From: Pempheris klunzingeri
Lineage: Eukaryota; Chordata; Actinopteri; Acropomatiformes; Pempheridae
DNA: 64,000 nucleotides
Assembly (NCBI RefSeq): GCF_042242105.1
Contig: NC_092032.1
Coordinates: 14,805,915 to 14,869,914 of the forward strand
Direction: 5' to 3'
The translations under genes were made by a program, and so were the position numbers. Shown here piece by piece: positions 17,765 through 30,500 of the stretch; the stretch's first letter is position 1, and every line of letters begins with the position of its first letter. Under the pieces are notes generated by a model that was not told the origin of the DNA, searched no databases, and worked only from the letters and a program-made list of their open reading frames with translations.

Positions 17765-19790
17765 CTATTCAAATCCATATTCACCTGATTCATACATTTT
17801 ATAACCAATTTCATTTCAGAGAGGTGTCTCCATTGCAACATATGCAATAACTTCACACGAAGAGGGATATTATATTTGGTATTATTGCCGGATCACAATC
17901 ACATTCTTCAGCTGCTATTAAAGCAGCCATTCAAAAATTGTAAAAGGACAACGTATGTAAATGCATACTGTGCATAGATATATATAATTGAGTGGTTAAA
18001 CTTGGCCCACTTTCTAATGAGGACATAGAGACAGCCCTTAGGACTTGTCAGACACACAGTAGTTCTTTTATGTTCAAGAAATCATTTGACATTTTGTTAT
18101 ATAAATTTTTTTACACCACCGTCACGACTGTCGACAGCTAGCCTAGCGCTGCTTAAAGATGAAGAAATCTGCCTGCCAGCCAACTAATTAACAAGTTATA
18201 TCTTGTTTGTTCAATCTGTGTGATATCGTGGTTTGGGAGGGAGGGTTATTTGCTGGACTGTATTTGTGATAAAATTCATGGGGAAAATGTTTGTATATTG
18301 TATTTCTACTGTATCATGACCAGACAACAAGGGCAAACAGCATTAGTTTTCTCTCGATTACATTAAGGTGAGCTTGGTTTTGTTTGCTTTGTTTGTGCTC
18401 ATCTAAAGGTGAGTTTTTTGGGGTTATTTTTATCCAGAGCATCATCAGTCAAGCACACCATGGTTACAGTGGAGAGAGGGGTTGTCTCCATGCTGGTGGT
18501 TGAGCCCCGCGCAGTCCAAGTCTACAGAAATCGTGACTGGGGGTGAAAAAGGTAGGAGGAAACTGAAACGACAGAGTGAATAGTGAAGGGTTCAAAACAA
18601 AAGTGAGACAATTCAAAGAGGAAGTGGGGAAGTACATGCTCGTTTTTATTAGTCTCAAAGAGAAACAGGGGAGTAGGAGGTGATGCAATAACAAGTGACC
18701 CAACAGTCTTCATTACAGTGGCCTCGTTATCACCATGATCACAACTAAAGGAGGTATCATAATCATTAATGAAGGACTGTGAAGGGGATGTCGTAACATC
18801 GGTGAATAACATGGACAATAACAATGACTGTGGGCAAACAGAGAGACGGGGAGACAGAGGAAGTGACCACAACATTCAAATGATTGTGTGAATAACAATA
18901 AAACAGGACTAAATGTGAAATCTGGTAAAATGGTACGATTACAATAAAGGATCATGTTTTAGCCTATTTGCAACAATTTTTGAGTACTTCTACTCATATA
19001 TAACTTAATATTGTAACACACAGTACAGACAGGATGCAAACTTTTTAGAGAAAGTCGATCGGAGATGGTGTTTTCAACCAACTCATACAGCTAATGTTAG
19101 CTCAGTTAGCTAGCCACAGCTGATAAAATCTAGAAATTCGTCATTATTGTTCTGTTATTGAACACAGAATAGGTGTAGCGACAAACTTATGGTGGCTAGT
19201 GGCTTAGCCAACTGTAGAGAGGTGAAAATTGATTGATAATGCTAACATTAATAACATCATTGTGTGCTTTTGAAACTGGTTGGCAGTGAAGTATGCATAA
19301 CTTGTTGCAAAATAGGATAAAGCATGTAAAAACATTCATTTGGCTTTTAATTGGACATTCCACACTAAATTCACGACTTGTTTTCTACGACTTAGCTTTG
19401 CATCTCATCAACACATGTCTCGAACTGTTATCTTTGACTTTCTTTGTCAAATAACGTTTCTTTTTTTTTTTCCCTCTCTGCACGCCACAAGTTTACACAA
19501 ACAAAAACTAAAATTGTACCATTTTTGAGTGGACATGATGATGCCACAGATACATTTTTATATTCTAAGTTTGATTTGTCAATATTGGACCAAATATCTA
19601 CTTTAATTTCAAGTTACAGCTCTCTTAACCACACTCTTGATCTGTTGGACATCTCATTTCAGATTCAGCACCACTTGAGTTAATTTTATATTCTACACAA
19701 AACATCTAACACATCCTTAAGCCTTTTTTTTTCCTTTGACTGTTTCCAGTGTTTTTCATTTATACATATTTACGACAAGATTTGGACCGC
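17765..19790. other. Stretch between the acidic gene and myom1
   Basis: Open frames here are short and show no protein-like character on either strand. It may hold unrecognised 5' exons of the acidic gene or the myom1 3'UTR. A repeat fragment lies at 18115-18250, and a TATAAA-like element lies on the minus strand near 17800. Confidence 0.4.
18115..18250. repeat. Percomorph repeat fragment (related to 63.4 kb copy)
   Basis: Phrases such as 'cgacagctagcctagcgctg', 'aatctgcctgccagccaac' and 'aattaacaagttatatcttg' followed by 'tttgctggactg' match from memory the second half of a frequent perciform interspersed repeat whose first half is seen near 63.4 kb. Confidence 0.5.
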
Positions 19791-19792
19791 TT

Positions 19793-20075
19793 TTATTTTT
19801 TCTTGCCGCCCGCCTCATCAGGGATGAAGACACTTACGGTGAAGTCCCCGCTCTCTGTGCCGTACTTGTTCTTCACCAGGATGCTGTACTTGCCAGAGTC
19901 CGACGTGTTCACGGCGGTGATGGTGAAGCTGGCAAACTTGCCCGACGCAAACTTGAGGATGCAATGGTCGTCGGACGTGATCTCCCTGTCGTTCTTCAGC
20001 CAGGTGACCTCTGGCACGGGGTCGCCCGAGATGTTGCAGGTGAGATTTAGGGCCTGGTGGGAAGACAAAGATGCA

Positions 20076-20108
<33 letters not shown>

Positions 20109-23100
20109 ATTACAAAGTTATAATTACATGTAGCACAGAATTTTTTTGCATGTCATGGAAATTCAAGTTTTTAGTCATGCAAAGTCATGAAGAACTCAAG
20201 GTCAAGTTAAGACAGAATTTCACATTTGCCTTAGAGAGGGAACAGCTGGAAAAGTTTACCTTGCCCTCCTGTATAGTGACCACATCAGGCAGGCCTCCTG
20301 CCACTCGAGCACGACCTGAAAGAAACAATGTTAACTTAAATAATGACAACACATTCTTCAAAAATGTTTTTTCTTTCCATAAGAATAAAAACCCTATAAA
20401 CTTAAAAGTTTTACTACTTTTCTACTTTACTTAAAAGTCTGTGATACAGTATTCTAAAAAATATATGAAGGAGGCGTCACAAAGTGATTTAAAAACCACA
20501 TCACTTACTTCTCTCTGCAATAGCAGCAGCTCTGATGAGATTTAAAAAAAGAGGGAACAACAAATTAGACCATCACTGCAGAGAATTAGAAGTGAAAATT
20601 TAAGGCTTAAACTGCATGCATACTTCGTATATTAACTCAAATCAGAAAAATTGTAGGTTTACATTTACAAACGTGTGTTTTTATGCATGCTGTGATAAAG
20701 CTACACAAAGCTGATTGTCATCGAGTAGTTAGCAGCTTACTTGAGTCTCTGGAATTCTGCAAAAGCGTCGTCGAATGCTGCAGAAAAAAAGGTTGTAAGA
20801 ATCTGAATCCGGTTTACTGCTCAAGTGAGTTATACAGGAAATTCAGCTTGTGTAGGACAGACCAAATGCAAAACAACATAACTACAAAGACTAGTTTGTC
20901 GAATAAGCAACATGAAACTATAGAATAGTCATGTATATGATCTTTATATGCTGATGGTCTCACCTTGACCAGACAGCTCAGCAGTCCTTCTCAGGCCACC
21001 TTTTCCATCGTTGAACTCTATGGCATATTTGCCCATGTCTTTCTCCGTGGGCTCTGTGATCTGCAGCCACAGCTGCTCTCCCACAACACCACTCTTTATA
21101 CGGTCAGAGAAGGCGATGGCCGAATCCCTGTCGGAGAGATGTCAAACACACACACACACACACACCTCTGTGACATGGAAACACAAGGAAGACTACAGGT
21201 GGACAAAAAAATATTTTACTATCATACTTCCTTCATAAAATCTGTCTTAAAGGGCACAAAACTAACTAATTTACTCTCACAGTGATATAATACAATGTGG
21301 TCAAGTGACAGGTGAGAGGGAGCATCATTCTTAAAGTAATTAGAGTGGCTGTAACTAATTCATTTTAATAAGAAATGGACACCCGCTTCCATAAGTAAAA
21401 ATGTAGACACAGGACTTACTTGTAGTGCCATGTCACTTGAAGTAAATCATTATAGTAGCTGACAAAGGTGTAGAGTCGGATGCCCTGATCTGTGCTTGTG
21501 ATCTTCAGCGGAGTGGAGGAATTGGCTGCAGTTACAGGTAATTCAGATATTTACTTTTAGGTAAAATGCAGGTTTAAACTGAATAAAGTGCCACGTTATT
21601 TAGGGACAAAATGTTTGTTTACTTACCAATAAAACCGAAAACTTCATTCATCAAGTCTTTGAACCCTAGAAGAGAATATATACGGTGATATATTTGCTAC
21701 AGCCACGAGGTAATTGATCGTCTCATTGTGTGCGATTGTAAGGATACCTTGATCTTTCAGATTCAATGTGGACGTGTCTTTTCCTCTGTCGTCCTTCAGA
21801 ACGACCTCATACACGCCAGAATCCTTCTTGGAGATCTGACAGAGAGAGCAGGAATGTCAGACTCGGCCGTAAAACAACACAGGACAAGGAGTATGATTTG
21901 TATTCATCTGAAAAGGCAAGCTTTTCTCTTCTGCTATGGGTGCTGCAGAAAACACATACATGACGCAAAAAGCAAAAAAGCAGACAGACAAACAAACATT
22001 GATAATAATAAAAAAAAAAAAAAAAAGCATTCTCAGGCAGGACGGCAAAACCATAAGTGGCCGTCGGCCCGTGACGACAACAGATAACTGTTCCCAACTT
22101 TTAGTCTTCTCCAGATTACGTCGTCACCACTGTCTGCTGGGGAGTCGCGCTGAAATGGGACACATGTGACATCATGTTTATATATGTTAGAGCACCCGGA
22201 AGGACGGCATGTGAATGTCACACGGACAGAGGTTTAGAGACGGGACAGTGGGATGGGAATGAGTTTATGAGATGAAGAATGGAAATAAGGGTTAAATGAA
22301 ATCAGAGAGGGAGGCACAGATTAAAATAGAGAAGAAGATGAACAGTACAGTTAGAGAGGAATGATAAGGGCGTCCAAACATTTAGTGTGAGTTATTTAAT
22401 GACACCGTCAGGTCTTAAAATATGATATGTTAAACTGATACTTAGACAGGTAATGCTGGTTATTTATAACAAAACATTTTAGGAGTGTTCAAGTGTAATT
22501 AGTAAAAGAAAGAATGTGTTAACAACTCCATTTTGATTGTTTTTGTACTTCAACTTACTCGTCATTACTTGTGGACCAACACTGAGGTGAAAGATGCCCA
22601 TAAAGTGTGAAGGATCCATATGGCTTTGTGCAAGGATTCCACCATTTACATTCATATATGCAGATGAATTCAGTGACAAATATACAGAACAGAAATATAC
22701 ATATATATTTATATATAAATCCGCACGTCACGCAGGTCTCTTTTCTCATATTCCTACCTGAGCAATTTCCAGTTTCAGCACTCCCTCGGTGAAGCCGAGA
22801 TGCTCGTCTGCTTTGATCTCGTGTCCGTCTTTGTACCACAGCGCGGAGGTCTCCTTCTTCATGTTGCCAACCTGAGGTGGAGCAGAAGGAGGTGAGAGAT
22901 GCTCACAGACACTCACAGTGTTTCTTTGATGCTGAAGATGAAGAATCTTTTACGTCTCACCTTGCATTTCAGCACAACGCAGCACTCTGGTGTCACCTCA
23001 TAACCCAAATACTCGATGAAGTGAGGACCTGGAACAAACATGGAAGCTCTAATAATGGAAATCACAACTTGTAGAGCTGATGTAGACAAAGATTCAGGTG

Positions 23101-26100
23101 GAGGTGGAATGTGTATTGGATTAAGTGATTAGTCAATCAACAGGAAATTAATCAGTTATCTATTTCATAGTAATTAATAATTGAAGCAATATTTAAGTCA
23201 AAATACCAAAGATTTGCTGGTTCCATCTTCTTCAGAGTGATTTTTTTTTTGCTTATCTAATGTCTTTGTAAATGTGACATTTTCGATATTTTGGGCTACT
23301 GGTCAGACAAAACAAGACATCTAAAGACATCAGTCTGGACTCTGAGATACTGCCCTGAATACATGAGTAGCACATCAGCATACAGCCCTAAACAACTGCG
23401 ATAGTCATAATAGTGGAGGTGCCGTACCTTGCTTCCTGAACCACTCTTTCCTCTGGAACTCTGATTCCTTCTGCAGCTCCTTGAACACTGCAAATCAAAA
23501 GGGTTTACAGTGTTAACATTTTATGGCTAAAAACGACACAACTTAATCTAACCACCTGTTTGGTTGCTGTTGAATTATGCGATAACATGAAGGTAGTGTG
23601 GGTTCGGTGTTGCCAGGCTGGACTGACGTACAGTAGCCCATTCAGAGCCCAGAACCTGCCAGATCATAAACAAGCACAAATTCTTCATCCTCAGTCAGGA
23701 AAGCAATTTTTTTTTCTTTTACTGTGTCCTTTTTAAATGTTTCTACTGCCCCCTAGTGCTCTGCATCACAGCTCCACACTCAACCAGACGGGTTTGGGAG
23801 GTTGATTCCCCATGGGTTATAGCCTCTAAAATAGTATTCAAACTAAACTAAACTCTCATTGAAGTTCAGCTTAATAAAATGTTTGATAAGAAACATTTTC
23901 AGGATGATTTGACAGAACATACCGTCTCCTATTAGCACCAGGCTGGACTGGTTGGTAGCTTTCCCATCCTGCAGCTGGAAGGTGAAGGTGCCCTCATCTG
24001 CCGGGGTCAGAGACTCCATGATCATCTCAATCACACCGGTGTTCTTGTCGAAGTTCATCTTGTATTTCTGCAAAACAAAGACAACACTTTTAAACATAGA
24101 ACATTTTTTTAGATATATTATGAATACAAATGTCTGAGGGATGATTTCCTTCTTTTTTGTTTACTGACCTCCCCCTGAGAGAGAACGTTGTCATTGAAGA
24201 CGTAATCGACTTTGCCGTTGGCTGAGATCTTCTCAGCCTGCAGCCAAAAGCGAACTCTCCCCTTCTCCAGCAGCTCCACAGCCAGCTCGGACTTCAGGGG
24301 AATAACTAGAGGACAGAGAAAGAGTGAGAGCCAGCTCGAAGAAGCAGTCCAGTTCGTGACACACTTAAAAACAGCAGTGATGAGATGCGGTGCTGATACA
24401 CTCACTGGGAAATTTGTGGTCATGACTGATTACCAGCAGCCTCTTCAACTCTGTTAAAGATAGGAGAAACAGGCTCATTAATAGAGGCCAAAAAGCAAAA
24501 AACTGGAGTCACTTTATTACATTTATTCATTGAAATGAGGTTTTCTTTGTTTTCCCACCTTCCTCAGAGAGAGTGTAGCTGGATGAAGCACCATCAGTGT
24601 GCGTCACAAGGCATGAATAAATGCCAATGTCCTCCTCTCCAGGAGTGTTGAAAACAGCTTTGGACCTGCAAGGAAACCACAGCAGAGAGGGAATAACTAC
24701 TACTATTGACTTAAAAAACTTAACTCAACTTAACTTAAAAAACTTAAACTTATAAAAGTTAATGTTGAATTCCTGAATCGTTGGGTCTCTCTCTTCATTA
24801 AAAAGTTTGGTCCAGACCTGCTCTTTATGGAAAGCGTCTTGAGATAACTCTGATATGAATTGGCGCTGTAGAAATAAAGAATGATTGATTGATTGATTGA
24901 GCTCACTTGTTTCCCTTGGTCTCTGAGGTCACGCGGGATGATTCTGTAATTTCCTCATAATTCTTGGACCACACAAATTTGGAGTCGGGGGTCATGTCAC
25001 AGCATTCAAAGTTCAGGGAGATGACGCCGTCATCATCAACATCCACAACTATCTCTTTAGTGCCTGAAACCCAAAGAAGGGAGAGTTACAGCTTGAAATA
25101 ATACGCTTAAAAGCCACCTGTGACCAGAATCGAACATTTCTCCTACCTGGTTTGGTCAGAGCTGGGACCGGCTCTGTCACATCTGATGTTTTTCCAACCC
25201 CAGCGTTATTCTGAGCCCGCACACGGAACACATACGTCTCTGCTTCCTTCAGATTCTTAATCTGCAAAGTGAAAGAAAACAACCAGATTACACACCAGCT
25301 GCTGCTAAGCGAATCTCTGAGAGGCCAAATGATGGCGACCTTGATGTACGTCTTCTCCGTGGCCTTAGTGTTGACTCCTCTCCACGCCTCCTCTGGTGCC
25401 TCGGCCTCCTTCATGTCGATGTAGAACCCGTTGACAGGATCACGGCCCTGGTATACAGGTGGTTTCCATAATAACACCAGAGAGTCGCTGCGCACCTCTC
25501 TTATCTGCAGGTCATGAGGAGGTCCTGTGGTCCAAAGAGATAGAAACACACTGAAATAGGCACAAAAGGCTAAGAATCATCATTATCATCATGTTAACTA
25601 ATATTTAAGGGATCCGTAAAATATCTCACAGGCGCAAATATGTACTCAGAAAAATGAAAAATGCTGCTTTCTTGATTTCATGTTGGCACGAATGACATTA
25701 TAACAGCAGACTGTCTTCCTCAAGTGAAGGTGAAGATGTGAACATGCATACAGACAATAAGCAAAGACACGTCATGATATTGTCATTAAATTAGATCACT
25801 TTTTTAGAAACAATGCTAATGCGATAAGTCTTCATCTCTTAAGGGGGATTACGCAATGTGATTACAACCAGAGGTGTGGACTCCAGTCAGACTTCAGTTC
25901 AGACTTTCAACTGGATTTTAACACCAGTGATTCCTGACCTCACCTGAACTTCAACCTCTTGACTTGGAATGAGTAGATCTCCTCCCCTGGCCCAAAGGTC
26001 AGAAATAATGTTGTACAAAAGTGTTTCACGCAAATCAACTTCTCATTTTACTGATGTGTGTCCTTTCAATCAATGCAACAACAGCCAGTCACAGCAGGAG

Positions 26101-27503
26101 AAGAAGGACGTGTTATAATCAGGGCTTGAAAGAGATAGTGAGGACTGGACTTGGGAGTTTTTGGATTTTTTTTGCTGCTGCTTTTTTATGATTTTTCACA
26201 AATTTGGTGGTTTAGCGATGTGTGCTGCTGGTTTTATCTCATCTTACTGGGACTTAATAGCCAAAGTTAGTCTAACAGACCTGGCACGGCGATAGTCCAC
26301 TCCTCACACAGGAAGGTGTCACTGGGCAATGACGGGATGCCGACGCCTGCCATGTTGGCTGCCCGCACCTGGAACTGGTACTTCCTGTTCTCCCTCAGGT
26401 CAGACACCTGGAGACAAACGGACACAAAGACAAAACCTTGCTTGTGAAATTACCCTGCAGATCTTTGAAATGTTGGAGGTGAAGAATTTCATATCTACTC
26501 ACTCTGTAGGCCCTCTCGCTCACAGCCTTGATGTTGGCCTCGTGCCACTTCCCCGGCACGCCATCGATGACCTCACGGTAATCCACAAAGTAGCCAGTGA
26601 TGTCAGCACCGCCGATGAAGGTTGGCTGTTTCCAGGCCAGCACCATGGAGTCACGCACACACTCCAGGACAGTGATGCCATAGGGTGGAGTAGGGGAGGC
26701 TGAGATGACACAAAATAATGCCTCAGTAGGGGAACAGGGTGACGTAATGGGAAACTGAAGCACTACAACGAGGTGATATGTTTTATTCCCAAACTTCTTT
26801 TTACACCTCCAGCCAGCTGCTCCTAATTTAAAAACTGCATTTCATGAGTTTGTAGATGCTGTTGAGCTTCAGCGTCCCATTACAGAAAACTTTTCTGTTT
26901 ACAGCAGGTATTGGCTGTATTACAACTCACTTTTTTCCATGGCTAAAAATATTACTGAACTCACCACTGGGTTATCTATAGGATTAAACACAATAGTAAG
27001 TGAATACCGGCTGTAACAGAACACAAGTGCATCTTTAACTGTTTACATCAAACTTCACTATTGTGATTTGCATGAAGGAATATTCTGAGATTTTAGGAAA
27101 AATGCTTAGGAAAGCTTATTTCCCAAAAGGTCAAACTATTTCTTTATACACGTAATGGGAAGGGGTAAACTAGTGATATGTTACATAAAAGTTGTGGTGA
27201 GAAAATTCCAACAAAGGACACAGTGATTTCTTTGAGTGAATGTGAATAAAAGGTCTCTCCAAAAGCAGGATCACTTTACATGGTGATAATAAATTGGCCT
27301 GTCGTACACAAATAGTCACGTGAACTTGACACCCTCCCCTATTTAGGGGTGAGAAGTTGGACAAAGTGTCTGAGAGGTGGACATCTGTAGGCGTACACAG
27401 TACGCTTCCAAAAAGGTCTCAGGTCACAAGTATCCTGCTCTTGTGTTGGTTGGATGACCCACTTTTCGAGCACAGGGTGTGATTAGCCAGCTCCTGCTGT
27501 GAC

Positions 27504-27546
<43 letters not shown>

Positions 27547-30500
27547 AAGTGCTCTAGGTACTCTGTGTGATGGCAGGTCCTGAGGTGCCAGGTGACTGAC
27601 ACAGAGCAACCAAGTGAGGAGGTTGTGGGAAAGTGGTGGCCAACGAGACTACTGACAGACGTGACTGTGTTGAGTTAAAGTTTGGTGATTTTTACAGTGA
27701 CTTACCTTGAAGAGAGGAGTACTAGCAGAGCACTTCACCTACTCTTTATTGATAATTACATGTCAAAAGCCTGTGAAAGTAAAGGTAGACCCTTGCAGAA
27801 CTGATGCAACAAGGGAAATCCTTTTATTAGATGGTAAAGTCAGGGTAGAATATTCTCATAGATCCTAAAAGGGGCGACAATTGACTTTTTTGTGGTTTGT
27901 TTTGGAGTTGACACAAAGATATCCATCTCTGACCAGTGCTCACCTGCCGACTCTCTCCTGGGCTTCGCTGTCCTCCGAATAGCAGAAGCATCTACTGAGG
28001 ACTTACGTGCCTGTGGGGCCTCAGGCTCAGTGACTGTCTCTACAGCCTGATCCTGAACCTCAGCAGGGACTGGGTCTAAGTGTGCAGCTGTGGCTATGTC
28101 AGTAAGTGAGTCAGAAACTAAGTCTGACACGGACTCTGAGACCAGGTCTTTAGCCAGGTCAGGGGCCCAGGAAACGCTGCCTCTCTTGCCCCCTTTGCTT
28201 TTACTCTCCACGGGGTCGGGCTCTGTGAGGGGTGAGCCAGCAGCCCCGGCCCCCTTCCTGGCTTTAGTGTCAGCCTGAGCTTTATTGCGCTTTTGCATAG
28301 TGTCAGGGGGGGACTGGACAGTTTCATGCGTGCCCGTCCAGCGTGGCCTGTGCTCTGTTAGTTGGCCCACGTTACCCCCCGGCCCCATCTCCGGCAACAC
28401 ACCATGAGGGATGCCGCCCCCTACAGGAGTTAGCAGAGAAAAGCAAGAGAAGCATTTTAACAACAGGCCAAAAGATCCGTTCACAAGTCACAGCTCCTCT
28501 CAATCACGCAACATTCAGAAGACAAGCGGAAAACAGAAAGACAGAACGCAATATTCAGTACATCAAATACAGTAAAATGTCTTCATCTGACTGGGAGGGA
28601 AAAATGAAGACAAGATGACCAACGTGTGACATCCATGTGAGAAGGCTCTACTTGGGACAATGAGAGCATGCAGCGAGTGAAGTAGAACAGCCGATGAGTG
28701 TGGATGTGCAGGCTTTGCACCAACCCTTTATGAAAAAAAACACTGTGGTTTAGCAACACTGCCAATGGATTTCATCACTTCCTCAATTTCCAACCAAGAG
28801 ATTAAAAAATTGGTGTGATGAGACTGAATGTTACAGAACACCATGATCTAATTCATATGAAGTAGTGTAATTATTTTAACCTGTTACTATTTCCTTACTA
28901 TTAAGAAGTTTGACCTGTATTTTTCTAGTATGAAATGCTCTGCAGATTAAGTTTATTAGTTGGAAACGGTGGTATAACAGCACATTACCAATACGTGTGC
29001 CTGTGCAGAGAAATACATCGGCATTTTTACTAAGTGTGTTTCATAAGGGAAAACAGAGCATGCCGCTCAGCACAAAGCTGGCCAGTGAATGACTGACATT
29101 CAAAGGCTGAAAGTTGTGTTAGTTATAATGCAGAGAGACTTCGGGGAAAAACATGCATGAGATCAGAAGGAGCGTCTCTGATGGTTATCACAGCAGCAAG
29201 ATCCGTCTGCACAATAAGAGTTAGGACTCAAATTCGATATTACCAGTCTCATCCTAGCTGTGATTAACTGAAATTGTATTGTAGCTTTCTTAGTTATCAA
29301 TCATCACAGGTTTGCTGAGCTCAGTGAACTGTCAGTCTCAATCAGACTACTAGGCGTAGAAATATAGTGTGTAGGAAACTACCCAAATGTATGTGATGTA
29401 TGTATGATGTACAGTTAATTGTCATGGCAATGTGTGCATTTTTAACTTCAATCAGATTTCATAAATAATTTATAGTTTGGTTAATAAAGTTCAGTTAGCT
29501 ATTGAACAGAACAGAGAAAGAGGGAAGCTCAGTGCAGCTTAGGGTACCGGTGAGGTGGAAGAGGTGTGCGCGTTGGTACCTTTAGCACCATGTGGGGTGC
29601 TGACACGTCTTGTGCCCAGGATAGGTGAGGGAAATGGGGTGGTGGTGGTTGTGGTGGTGGTGGTGTGTGACATTGGGCTGGTTTGTAACGACCGCTGAAT
29701 TGGATCGCACTGACCCAAAATAGAGGAAGTCTACAAGTCCTGACCCTGACCCCGCCTCAGGCATTGCAGGGAGAAGGAAGGGGGGGTGGATGTGGCTGGA
29801 CAGAAGGGTGGGTAGGTGGGGCACATAACAGTGCAGAATAACGTGACAGGGTGACAGAGTGGAGCCATGGTGGAGAAAAGTGTGGGAGTACAGACACTGA
29901 TGATATAAAGAAGTGCAGACATGTCTCCTACAACATCATGTTGAAGCATTGACGTCTTTGATTTCCAAAAATATAAACATATTTTAAAGGAACATGGTGG
30001 ATTTTTCCTCTAAGCCACACATATGAATTTACAAACATAATGATTAATCATTTCAATAACTTTCTGTATCCAATCACTTCTCTATCAGCCTCTTGTATTG
30101 AGATATGAACCCTCAGTGTTACTCACCAATAGCAGCCTTCACCTCCACAGGCTCAGACTCCGGGGAGAACTGGCTGAGCCCTGCTGCGTTCACTGCCCTC
30201 ACCCTGAACACGTATTTCTCTCCTGTCATCAGGCCGTGGCAGATGAACCTGCAAATATATGTTTGATAAAATGTAATAAATGTGTGGCCTGTTTAAACAT
30301 TAAAAACACAGTAAAAACAAGACAAAGAAACATTAAATTGCATGTAAAAGATAATAAAAGCACAAGAAAATAAATAGATAAAGCTTAAGAGAAGATGTAT
30401 ATGAATAGTTAGTTATGTAGCTCTGTTATTGAAAAGCCACAGTAAACAGTAATGTTTTAAGGCCTGGTTTATATGCACTGACAGTTTTAGCAGCCCTTAG

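Noticed and set aside
18461-18960. Short open frames on both strands near 18.5-18.9 kb
   Set aside because: No splice partners, no domain character and simple base composition; not annotated as coding.
27840-27943. Continuation of the EH-exon frame to a stop at 27840 as a real truncated myomesin end
   Set aside because: Two good donors precede it and the next FnIII exon follows in phase. Intron retention cannot be excluded, but nothing supports it.
28118-28327. Second minus-strand frame inside the EH exon
   Set aside because: It is a shadow frame; the phase demanded by flanking myom1 exons selects the other frame.
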